Assembly (NCBI GenBank): GCA_963402885.1
Contig: OY727094.1
Span: 7,690,501 to 7,754,500 of the forward strand
Reading direction: 5' to 3'
Origin: Antedon bifida
Lineage: Eukaryota; Echinodermata; Crinoidea; Comatulida; Antedonidae
Length of the DNA: 64,000 nucleotides
The position numbers and the translations under genes are program-made. Of this stretch, positions 1 through 11,300 are shown one piece after another (position 1 is the stretch's first letter; each line of letters opens with the position of its first letter). The notes below the pieces were generated by a model, which had not been told where the DNA came from, made no database searches, and was given only the letters and a program-made list of their open reading frames with translations.

Positions 1-126
1 TTTTATGAAAATGTACTTTTTATTAAGAAGAATGAAAGGGGCCTGTTCAGGTGTGCTATTTACCCAGGTAAGTTAGTTCCTAGCAAACAAGGTCAGCACT
101 GAACCCATAACCAACTTGCTTATTAA

Positions 127-225
127 TAACATTCACTTTGACCAAAAATTGGATAGAAAAAAAAAACGTTATTTTAAACTGGAAAAATGGAATTTAAATC
201 AAAAGAGGTCAAATTTACTTTAGCT
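127..225. mobile_element. MITE family B fragment
   Basis: ATTCACTTTGACCAAAAATT and an AAATCAAAAGAGGTCAAATT stretch match the family interior (inverted). Confidence 0.4.
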
Positions 226-254
226 CTCTCCATTGTGTTTTATGTTTTTGTGGA

Positions 255-352
255 AGTTAGTTGCTTTATATTGTTAATTTTCTGGTGAAATTGTTTCTCT
301 TTTTGTTTTTTGTATGATTTGTATATCCGAAATAAAGAAAATGAATGAATTA
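255..352 (+). mobile_element. LINE-type 3' tail
   Basis: A T-rich UTR ends in GAAATAAAGAAAATGAATGAATT, the kind of tail left by CR1-like elements. No coding part is present. Confidence 0.3.
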
Positions 353-409
353 TAATGTGGACATAGGAACATGTGGTAATTTCACACTAGCCCACTGGGT
401 ACAAACTAA

Positions 410-800
410 TATGACAGCCATAATGAAATCTAAATTATTGACCATTGGAAATCTTAGATAAAAGGCTATAATAAAATCTATTGTGGCAATAAGGAAATCG
501 GAAAATCGGAAACCATAATAACTAAAATGGCAGCCAGAATAAATTTAAGATGTTGGCAACCTAAAAACCATTCTAAATATTGATGGCATCCATTGAAATA
601 CAAGATAATGGCCATAATAAAATCTAAAATTGTGGCCATAATGAAATCTAAAATGGCAGCCATAATGAAATCTAAAATGGCAGCCATAATGAAATCTAAG
701 ACGGCATCTAATATTAATAAAATAAAAAATTGTGCCCATAATGAAATCTAAAACGATGACCATAAAATAACTAAAATGGCAGCCATAATGAAATCTGAGA
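410..800. repeat. 24-bp tandem repeat, degenerate
   Basis: The unit is CCATAATGAAATCTAAAATG plus GCAG. It is tightest at about 628-715, with scattered diverged copies on both sides. Confidence 0.75.
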
Positions 801-1804
801 TACCCCCCAAAAACCATTTCAAAAATTTTCAACATGGTTTGTCTTTTACCTCTGCCATTTTCCAGGCAGAGTTGAGAAATTTTGAATGTGTAGACATGCT
901 TCCAGTCTGTCATCTGTTTTGAATTACGGTAATCGTCAGACCGCGACGACAATTTAATCATAATGCGGGCCGTAGTCAAAGAGATCTATGAAACATTGCG
1001 TATCACATTGGCTGTTTGTCGGCCATTTGCCAATCATTAGAAACGTGTAAGTGATAAGTTTCGCTAAGATCATCACTTCAGCTATCAAGTCAATTGCATT
1101 GTAGCTGAACTATATATTACAATTGATTTGTTGGTGTTACAATGTGAAAAAATTGTAATTACATTCTTTTTATCCTTCATTGGAAAACAAAATTTCATAT
1201 TTGCCACAAATGATAATTATATTTAACACTAGATACTTAAGTTCCAAACTATATAAAAATAAATAAAACAAGCGGTTTTGAATGGAGAAACTAATTGTGA
1301 TGTCGTCGAATTGAAATTCTCTGAAATATTCATCATTTATAAAATCTATCAGAAATAATAAAATCATCATTTATTTTTATTTCAAGATGCCATTGTCATT
1401 AAACATTGAAATTGTCGGCAAAAAGTAACCAGTCTAAGTATTTTCGGATTGCAGACATCAACTTGGCGACAATAAGACTAAATAATCATCGAGAAAGCAT
1501 CGGATAAAATTGTACATTTTACAGAAAAGATGGAAAGCATGTGTTATATATCAGTAATCCCAATGTGTAATTGAAAAAATGTTAGATAGATAGTTGAAGA
1601 ACCGGAATAAAATATAAGTTAATGGACGACGGAATAATTGCCAACTATTCAACCTAAGAAAGAAGTATTAGTTTTGCACACAATTCTGAAGTTACAATTT
1701 CAAATAATTGTTTAAAAAATGTTACAACATTCAAAATACTTTATTTTACGGAAGGTAGTGATATGTATTTAGTTATGTAAACTAAGGTAAAGTATTAAGT
1801 CCCA

Positions 1805-2018
1805 TATTCATTTCTGAACGTAGGGGAATGAGCTGTTAGGAGCTCATTTTACTAAGCTTTGGCATTATGTGGTAGGGTGACCAGCTCCTTTCGACACTGC
1901 CTTATCCTCCCTAGTATTTTCAACTAGGTACAGTAAGTAGACTGGGAGTTGTCGGGAATTGAACCCGGGTCTCGCTGTATGACAGTCAAGTGTCCTAACC
2001 ACTCCGCTACACAACTCT
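1805..2018 (-). mobile_element. SINE family B, tRNA-derived
   Basis: On the minus strand AGAGTTGTGTAGCGGAGTGG (box A region) is followed by CCCGGGTTCAATTCCCGAC (box B). A non-tRNA body follows to about 1805. The tRNA-like part is degenerate, so it is not an intact tRNA gene. Confidence 0.6.
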
Positions 2019-2067
2019 TTTTATGTATTATTTCATAGACATCCAACAGCAAGAAACTCTGCAATAA

Positions 2068-2213
2068 AAGGATGGATAAACAATACCAAAAGTCTAATTT
2101 GGGGCTTAGGGTAGAAATAGCTATGAGTTGAACCCTGACACTTGGTCAGAATTGAACCCTGGACCTTTTGATTGGAAGCAAGCACATCGACCACCAAGCT
2201 ATCTCAACTACTA
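2068..2213 (-). mobile_element. SINE family C, tRNA-derived
   Basis: On the minus strand the head is GATAGCTTGGTGGTCGATG with box B CAGGGTTCAATTCTGACC. The body CCCTAAGCCCCAAATTAGAC is shared with copies at 7.5 and 41.2 kb. Confidence 0.65.
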
Positions 2214-2229
2214 TAATTAACACTCATGG

Positions 2230-2375
2230 GGAGGATAGGAAGCAGGAGGTGGCCGGGTGCAAGGTAGGCCTGGCAGGGGAGGTGAAGGCCTGGTTAGCAG
2301 GGAGGGAGAGGTCCGGTTAGCAGGGAGGAAGAGGCCCAGGTAGCAAGGAGGGGGGGTGAAGGCCTGGGTAGCAAA
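2230..2375. repeat. GC-rich minisatellite (about 40 bp unit)
   Basis: AGGCCTGGTTAGCAGGGAGG and variants occur three to four times. It is a purine-rich island in AT-rich DNA. Confidence 0.65.
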
Positions 2376-3021
2376 GCAGTAGATTTGACAGTTAAGGTAA
2401 AGGGCTTATAATAATAATCATTGAAAAAATTATGATTAAGAGTTTAAAGTCTAATTTTCATTATCAGTTCAATCAAGAAAACATCCTCCCTCTGACCTTA
2501 CGGAAAACTGTACTTTAATGACTCACAATATTCATGGAATTCAGAAGGAGTTGGTATTGATTAAAGTAACTGTCGGTATCGTATTCAGCAAATGAGACCG
2601 TATTATTCATTATGCGTAACTGTTTAATTGCAGTCAAATGTATAGAAGAAAAGCAATTGTTATTTAACCCTTAGGTTCTAATATCATTACTAATGACTAT
2701 GTCTAAAGGCGCTGCGGTAAAGTGTAGAGGTAATCTGAATCAGCCGTAAGAAATGTGTTAAAAGTGCATAAACCCTAGAAAGCGAAGATCATAAAATGAG
2801 GTTAGATGTCACAGTGGTGTACTTATTAAGATACAGTAGCTGCAGTAAACAGTACATAGCTGTTAGCTATTTAAAGCTTGGTTCCTGCTTAGTAGCAAAA
2901 CAATGTTGTAGGTACAACGAAGTGCATTGACCAATCATGAGCGGCATTTCGGAAGATTCATCTTGTCATGATTTGTAAAATTACTTGCGACACACATACG
3001 TCCTTGTGTTGCGTCCAAGTG

Positions 3022-3160
3022 TTAATAAAGTAGAACCCCTTCTTTGGGACACCTCTATTAAGCGGAAACTTTCCAGTGAAATGAAAGAAGGAGGGGCTAA
3101 ATATGTAATAACTGTATGGCAAACCCCTATTCAGGGACATCCCTATAAATGGAACACTGT
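3022..3160. repeat. Interspersed repeat family E (GTAGAACCCC type)
   Basis: GTAGAACCCCTTCTTTGGGA, ACACCTCTATTAAGCGG and CCCCTATTCAGGGACATCC resemble similar words at 6660, 20265 and 26470. Boundaries are unclear. Confidence 0.45.
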
Positions 3161-4932
3161 GTTCAGTTCCGAAGTTGTTCTTTGCACTAGATGACGCTTT
3201 GGTTTTATATTTGCTATTGCTAAGACAAATTACTGCAAATTTGGACAGTGTAGTGTGAAGTGTAATAACTGGTTGGAGAGCATAATGGCTGGGCTTCAAA
3301 TGGTGTGAGTTGGGTTATAATGGCTAGGTGGATATGGCCTGCAGGTTTTTATATTGCTGGCTGGGTTAATATAGCTAGTGAGTGTTGTTAAAAATAAATA
3401 TGTGAATAAAACGGACAAGGTGTTTGTAGAATGTTAAATTAAAACTGCGGGCCAGTCTATTATATGGCTAGGTGGAGATGGCTAGCTTAGATCATAATAT
3501 AGTTAGGGAGTATTATTATAACCTCTCTCCCTCCCCATCCCTTTAATAAATGTGTGAATAAAACGGACAAGATGCAGAATTTTAATTAAAACTGTGGGCC
3601 ATGGAAGTCTATTAAACCATTTAATGATATTGCTAGCCTTATTTTATATTGTAGAGTGGCTATACATCATTATGGTACAGTTACGTACACACATAAACGA
3701 CAGATGTGATTAATGTCCTCGGCTATACTCTTAAATGTTATATTTCATACCTAATTTATTTCATGGAATAAATTCTCAGCTATACATTAAACTAAATCCT
3801 TGCAATATTGTATAGTAATACTTTTTAAATTTTCCACTAAACTGGAGAACATCGAGAAACCGTACCTCATATTTAACTCAAACAGTTGATGACAGAACGT
3901 TAACAATTTCTCGTAACTTGTATATTGGACAATCCGTAAGGTGAAAAATAGCTGTAACAGGCTCTTAGCGACTTAGTCCGGTTTGTGATTGTCCTATTTT
4001 ATATAAAACAAGTTAATTCCAACGAGTGATATATAGTTTCATTTATTTTGAAAGAAATTACCTCTCTGAGGAATCGTATACGCGATAGCAGCTGACCTAT
4101 ATAATGTAACTTTATTTAAGATCATTGATCAGAGACTGAATTTAATCAATATTTGGGACAGATGCTTTTATTGTGTGATCACAAGATTGAAGAAGATTGT
4201 ATCGTCTGTATCCTAGCATTACAAGTATACAAGATATATTTATTGTCAGTTGTGGAAATCACAAAAGTAAAATTCTTTTTCCCGATGCTCAAGTACTGTA
4301 AAAACAATATACAGAGGTAAAAACAGACAAACATCCTAATATTGTTGTATTGTTATAATAGAAATGCAGTTTTATAATCTATGAAAAAAAAAATTTATAT
4401 ACGGACCGGAAAATAAAGTTTCACAAAGAAAATGAAATGTCATCATTTTTTATCTCCTTATTTTATTTTTTACAATAAAGTTGAATATTATTGAAATGAA
4501 ATTTTTGACCGTAGAAATATCGCAGTAAAAATGAGTGATAACACAATTTGTGATTGGAAGAAGTAATTGAATTGCAAACCATCTCTCATTTTATTTTACC
4601 ATGCTCAATATTTTTTTTTTCAAAAATTCAATGGAATTAATGATTCGCATGATGAATAGTGCACTTAAATACAAAAATAATGAAAAGCCTGAATATAAAA
4701 CATGAAATGTATTTTATACTCGCTCGGTATTATCAATTATTGCTTCATTTATGGTTTGTAAGATGGAATGTATTATTTTTTATAATGTCAGTTAGTTTCA
4801 AATCTATATTGAATAAGAAATTATATTGCCTTCAATGTAGTATCTTGTACTAAAATAATATAACATAAAACAAGAGGTTAAAAAACTGGCTCCATACTAC
4901 TAATAGTTTCACATCTAAACAGAAATAAAGTG

Positions 4933-5250
4933 AGGGCGTGTGGCGCAGTGTGTCGGACATTCGACTACTGATCGTGAGATCGAGGTTCGAATCTAACAAC
5001 TCTCGCTGCATTGCTTGTATTCTTAGGCAAGATACTTTACTTACGTTTGCCTCTCTCCACCCAGGTGTATAAATGGGTACCCAGTTAGATCAAGACACAA
5101 TTTTGTGCTGATTACTAGCTGCATTATGGGAGTATGTTTCCAGATTCGTTTAATCCAAAAAAATGACTGGGGTAATAATGTTCAGTGCTTACAGGTCTCA
5201 CAACATTAGGCGCTATATAAATCCAGGATACTGTATTATTATTATAATGT
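4933..5250 (+). mobile_element. SINE family A, tRNA-derived head
   Basis: The head is GGGCGTGTGGCGCAGTGTG with box B GAGGTTCGAATCT. The body has CACCCAGGTGTATAAATGGG. The tail is GGCGCTATATAAATCC with an ATT run. A second copy lies inverted at 24.5 kb. Confidence 0.8.
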
Positions 5251-6659
5251 TTATAAAGATTTTAATAGTACCTACAGTAAACTGAACAAATTAGAATACA
5301 GAAGGTGCGATACAAAATACTGTAGATGGTGGGTAGGTTAAAAACAGCTTTGATACTTTATGATACTGTAGTTTCAAATCAAGAATAAGAAATATTATAA
5401 GATTTCAATTGTATCTTTAATACAGAAAAAAAAAGAAAATAAAATATTGTTTAATGCCACCTATCTGAAAATGGGACAGTCCAAAACCGCAATTTTATAA
5501 AACGTATGCATTGTACAGTATAACTCTATAACGAAATATTCCAATCATCTAAAAGTCTATAGTACTGTAACTTGTAAGTCTGGTCCATTCTTTTACTGTA
5601 CAAATAGCCTTCTTCATCAAACTTTCTATGAATTAGATGGCGACAAGAATGCTACACTATCATACCCAGTACCGTTCTGATTTTACGAACATTCAGGAAA
5701 ACATCCCACAACAGGAGCACCTCGAGATACATTCATGTAGCGTTGTGCACGCTATCTAATTATTATACAGTATTTCTTTTAATTCTAAAATCTTATTTAC
5801 TTTTTTAAACCAGTGAACACCATACTGTAACTAATTTTTTTTTAAATTATTTGTGGCAAAAAACAATTATTCGTGTCAAATCATAACCAAATAGAAACAC
5901 AAAAAAAAACACTAAATTACTTTTTATTTCATTTCAAAACATATCTTAATTGAATCACTATCATCTTTAAAATAAATTGCTTGAAATGCGTTTTACCGCA
6001 CAACCATACGAATGATATAGAAAGAAACAAAGAAATAACATAAAACCATTTACTTTCATAATGTTCAATATTAAACACAATATCTTAATTGAATGACTAT
6101 CATCTTTGAAATAAATTGCTTGAAATACACATTACAGACAAATTAATCTACCGAATATTAAGTTTCATTTTTGGAATTGGAGTCTGTGATGACCAATACT
6201 CATCTTCATCGTAAAAAGCGTGATTACGATTTAACGCACATTATAAACTTCAATGAACCGTGGATATTAAGCGTAAATGTATTTATTTTCCTAAAAGGTT
6301 TGAATCACTGCTATTGCAGCTGTGTGCAGCGGTATATTAAATGCGATTTGCGAAATCAATCTTCAGTTAAAAATAAGATTTTAAAGAATCTCTCAGTACA
6401 CAATGCCAGACAGCTATAGATAATGTAGTAAGCCTATGGATGAATAAGCAAGCTCATCTGTGGTAGAACGTTAACAAAGGCAGAAAGTGTGCGAATGGTT
6501 AGGCATGGGGCAATGAATGGACGAATAAATTATGGGATAGATAATTGAACGCATGGATGGATAAAGACTTTCATCTGCTTAGAGCAATTATAGAGAAAAA
6601 TGTACAGAAAAATAGTTTAGAGCCACTATAAAACAGAGTGCATTTGTGACTCAAAAAAA

Positions 6660-6800
6660 GTTTATAGGGGACCCTGGATAGGGGTAGGCCTTGGCTTGTT
6701 AAACATACAGTACAGTACAGTATATTTCCCCTCATTTTTTCACAAGAAAGTGTGCCCTTACTGTAGGGGTCTCTTAAATGAGGGGTTCTACTGTACAGGA
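6660..6800. repeat. Interspersed repeat family E
   Basis: TATAGGGGACCCTGGATAGG is at the left and TAAATGAGGGGTTCTACTGT at the right. The latter is the inverse of the GTAGAACCCC end. Confidence 0.45.
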
Positions 6801-7488
6801 CTATGAAAATAAATTATGTAAATTTTCTTAGAACCAGAACAAAATTTATATAACCGAGTATTATGACATTCCCAAATAAGCAGTTATCTGTTATCAATCA
6901 ATTGTATAACATTAGAAAAGCTTTTGATTTATTCAACAAAAACACTGAGTACAAAATGTAGTTTAACTGCAGTCATTTTGACATGGTCTCTATTAAAGAA
7001 GCCTTATTAAAATGCAAAAAATAATAATTAATATGGTAAACTAAATTGAAAAGTATAAAAGAATATAAATAAAAATGATAATAATTGATTACTATGACAA
7101 TTAGTTCATGCATGACATGACATGACATTTAAAAGGGTGGATGAACATAAACAAAGAGAAATGGTTGAGTGAGAATGGTGAATGATGAATCAAAAAGAAA
7201 TGAAAACAAAAACGGAATTAAATCATTCTTTAAACGCTTCTTTGTTATCAATATTGTATTCAAAGTTTGAAACAAAAATATAATTTTTATAATAATAATA
7301 TTATTAAAATGATAAGAATTATTTCCACAATTGTGATGTAAATCTAAGCTATTAGCACCAATAACTTTTTTTTTTAAAGAATTTTACCCTTATTGTACAA
7401 AAATATTATTTCTTTTCAATTATTAGGTTATAATTTTTTTTTATTTAAAAAAAAGGGGGTTTAAATAATACTGCACCTGTTATATATA

Positions 7489-7700
7489 GTAGTGTGGGGC
7501 TGTATTGGAAGTTAACATGCTTGCCTTTCAATCCCAAGGTCTGGAGTTCAATCCTTACCTAGTGCCAACTCAGAACTCTTTCTACTCCAGTCCCTAAGCC
7601 TCAAATGAGTTTATTCGGCAGATACCCAAAAAAGATCAATGCTTTAGTGAGAGTTGTAAAGATATCAAACCAATGATCGAATATTAACTGAATGAAGATG
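7489..7700 (+). mobile_element. SINE family C copy
   Basis: The head is GTAGTGTGGGGCTGTATTGG with box B TGGAGTTCAATCC. The body is CAGTCCCTAAGCCTCAAATG. Confidence 0.65.
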
Positions 7701-7739
7701 CATGGAAAGTCCCAAGGAAGTCCAGAATAAAACTAACTA

Positions 7740-7868
7740 AAAGCTCTGTCTACATTATAAAAGTGTGATTGTGCCCAAATATGGTATTGATATATGACAC
7801 CATCATGTCCATATATGGGCACATCACATTTTTTGTCACATAAAGTTTGATAGTGTAGACAGAGCTTA
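7740..7868. mobile_element. MITE family A copy (Notch-gene intron 4)
   Basis: The inverted ends are AAGCTCTGTCTAC and GTGTAGACAGAGCTTAA. The interior ATATATGGGCACATCACATT is typical of the family. The whole element is nearly self-complementary. Confidence 0.85.
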
Positions 7869-8187
7869 ACTCTAATAATCATTCCTTAACGTGTTTTTAA
7901 TGGCTGTCCATTTTAGCTTGCGAGGCAGGCAATTTTTCAGGATACAGACCGTCTGTACTGACCTTTAAGGACAAAGGATTTTATGATATTTCTATGTAAA
8001 TTATGCTAATCTTATGAGAAAATTGAATTAGTAATCATTATTCGGTGATATTAATTTTATGAATGGTCTACAGGCCTAGACTCGAAGAAGTTCTGTTCTC
8101 TGGTGGCATCAGCATGTTCTGGGTGCTTACAAATTCTGTAAACACACCCAAAGTGACAAAAATTTTATGTATTTGGTTCTTACTTAC

Positions 8188-8382
8188 CTAATCTTGGAAG
8201 ATGATCCTTGTAATAGTAGCTACCTGGGGCATCTTGAATATACTTTAAATCTACTTTTCCTTTGTGTCCGATACGATAAACATTCGTCGTTCCTGCAGAC
8301 CATGTAACATTTGCAACACTGCGACCCGACTCGGTGTCCCAACCACGAATATCATTGACTTTTCCATGTTTACCTTCACCAC
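8188..8382 (-). CDS. MIB2: MIB2 coding exon 4: rest of MIB/HERC2 domain 2
   Basis: The acceptor is TTAACTAG at 8383 and the donor is TTAG|GTAAGTAAG after 8188. The 195 bases leave in phase 1. The translation contains [35 protein letters not shown] and [12 protein letters not shown], the close of the second MIB/HERC2 domain. In vertebrate MIB2 the repeats that precede the ankyrin block follow here. I found no continuing exon between 8187 and the left edge, so exon 5 should lie outside the window. Confidence 0.93.
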
Positions 8383-11300
8383 CTAGTTAAGAAGAAAATG
8401 AATGAACTAATTATTACTGACATTATTTTAACTTTACTGAAATTTACCACCATCTGTACTGCAATCTCCATGACTGTCAATTCATCGAATTACTGTAGGG
8501 AGTGTGTAAGACTGCCAAATTTTTAGTGATATGAGTAGACATACAGTTTGATGTCATAAAACTCTAAAATTGTACCACAATAAAGATGGAGATCTTGTGA
8601 AAGGTCGTAGCGAGAGGTTAAAAACAGATATGCTTTAAATATAAATTAATTAACATAAAATAGGATGATCTGTACTGGGGAATTGGGGTAGGTGGTGAAA
8701 ATTGAAAATTTTAGACGAGACCAGCACCTCGTCTGCCTCATACTAGCTACGGCCCTGTTGTGATTATTACTGCTGTTTAAAGCCATCAGATATCATCAAG
8801 ATTCTTAACACTTCACAACTTACCATCTTGATGGTTCCAATCCCAGTCCGGTCCTCTTGCGACCTTTGCTCCTGGAAAGAGCCCTCTACTTTGTATTTTA
8901 GTACCCCCTTGTCTCTTTGGCATCCGTACTCTGTAAAAACAAAATCATATAAACTCTCAATCAGCAAGCCAATATATTGTTCTTATTACCTTGGAATTTC
9001 CAAGTGGAAATTTGTTACTTTTCTTGATTGGTTTGAATTGTTTTAACCTTGATTACCAAAAAAAAATCAAATAGTTAACGTCGCTATAAACATGATAAAT
9101 ACTTTAAACTTTTTTTTTTTGCAATTCAAAACACATTCATTAACAGTGAGTTTATCACCTGCAAATGAGAACTTTCATCATTTCCTAGTAAATTTTTTTT
9201 CATGAACAACATTCATTTTGATGATAAATTTCTATTTTCCATTCTAGGAAGGAGAGAAGGCGATACTTAAAGAAAGGGGGATTTAAAAGATATATACAGT
9301 ATAAGCTGTAGTTTATAGGTTTTACAAGTACATTTTGAATGTGAATGCTTTTTTTGATGTAAATCGTTTTGGGAAAGAGAAAGAATGTATGTTAATAAAA
9401 GGTTTTAACCTTCAAAATAAAAATTCATGAGATTTTTTTTTAAAAGATGTACGCACTAGATGTACGATTTGAAAGGTGGATTGTATTTAATTAAAATGCA
9501 CAAAGGATTGTTTTCATGAAGGAGAAAGGATGTGTGTTTAAAAGTAAAAATAAATATTATAAATAAAAAAATCAGGTTTTTTTAAAGATTTTTCGTTTTC
9601 AAGAGAATTAGCAACATAGTTGATGTAACGTTTTGGATTTTAATTGGATGTAAACAGGATAGTTTGTGAATGTTAATTGACTAGATGTATCATACTTAAG
9701 TGTTTATAGCATTCTTATAGTTAGTACTAGTTAGTAATTATGCATACTAATACTGTACTGGCTAAAAGGTTAAGCCGATCTTTAAGCCTATTAAATGATA
9801 TGACCTAGTTTGTTATTTTCTTGTTTTCTGTAAAATGCCAAATTTAAAAAAAACTTCACACCCTTGTCATGGACTGACAAATGACTATGACTGAGACCCT
9901 TCTGTTAGTTGGCAGCTTGACACGAAGCGACCCTTAGGGGATGTGACATCATCTTGTCCACTGAACTTTGTATTTTTGTTTTGAATAAATATTGATCTAT
10001 TGCGAAGTGTTATAAAGCAATGTCATTACCGTATAATAAAATTAATGCAAACAAACAAATATACATAGGAGAAAATGTTCTCAGGAAACGTACTATGTAA
10101 TAAAACAAAATATCAACACACCTTGATAATGTAGGTACCCTTAAGATCAGTTTGATCGTTACCGATCGCTCTGTTGATACCATATTTGTAATGATTCGAA
10201 TAAACCGTTTAAAAAATACTGGTACACTACTATTGTTTAAAAGTACAGTTTAGAGAATAACCTATGAGAATATCAGATAAGTTTGATTTGTGCTTTGTTG
10301 AATTTAGTTTCAGACTTGAACAACAGTGGTAGAAATCATCAAATCTGAACCAATTGTAAATGTTTCTATTCAATTTCATAAAAATAAGAACAAGTTTACG
10401 AACTGTACTCTTCTTAATATAAACTTTTGTTCAATTTGAAATTACTCCACAATGTTTTTCCTTTCAACTAACTGACCAGTATCAGTACAGGTTATGTGGT
10501 ATGTGGGAATGGTACCATTATCAAACAGGGGTGTTCTAACTGAATGTCTTCTTTTCGTAATGTATCCTCTCTTCAAATACAGAGGACTGTTGTTGGTTTA
10601 TTCAGGTAAGTCAGGCACAAAATGGACTAATGTACTTGTATCAGTTTAATTTAAAACAAACTGTTTTTTTTTCTACTTTGAAATATCGCCATTTAAAAAG
10701 TATTTATCCATAACTTATGATTTTCCTGTCAAACTACAATATGTATTATAATTCTTTCTCAAACAATAGGACAACGAATCATCAAATTCAGATGGGTTTA
10801 ACAGCACAATAAAGTAATACTTTAGTATGTGTTACTTTGAAATTTCATCCCATCTAAAATTAAATGTATCCATGAATATCAACGATTCTAGATGCCTTTT
10901 CCAAATTACACAGAAAATATCATTTTAACGCATAAATCCACAAGATTCAGGTGATCACAGGTTGAAATGGAAACACCAAACTTCTTTTCTTCTCACTGAA
11001 ATATCAACTTGCTATTATTACAATTACTATAAAATCAAATTCAGTTGAAATTTCAAATATTTTCAGAAATGTATCTTTCCATCATAACTGGACAACTTTG
11101 TTGTAAGAACAAAAGTTGATCAATGCTCATCAAAAATTAGTTAAATTTTAAGTTGTTCTTTAACAGGAAGGTAGATAGCGGTGGGTGAGTCATCTAGCAC
11201 ATGACCATAACACGCAGTTTGCGAATCCGTGTTGACAGCAAATTAGAAAGTATGATATCATTTTAATTATTTAAGTACTTTCATTTTTAAAAGCTTGCAT

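Larger units (their letters stand above)
1..8187 (-). other. MIB2 intron 4 (partial; right part of a long intron)
   Basis: No coding exon is recognised here. Between the repeats listed separately, 801-1804, 2376-3020, 3161-4932, 5251-6659 and 6801-7488 are AT-rich DNA with no gene signal. Two local direct duplications occur. A segment with ATAAAACGGACAAG and AAAACTG(C/T)GGGCC is present at about 3390-3460 and 3545-3620. A segment starting ATATCTTAATTGAAT is present at about 5941-5995 and 6079-6130. Confidence 0.6.

Noticed and set aside
1930-2018. Possible tRNA gene (good box A and B)
   Set aside because: The acceptor stem does not close and a SINE body follows, so it was called a tRNA-derived SINE.
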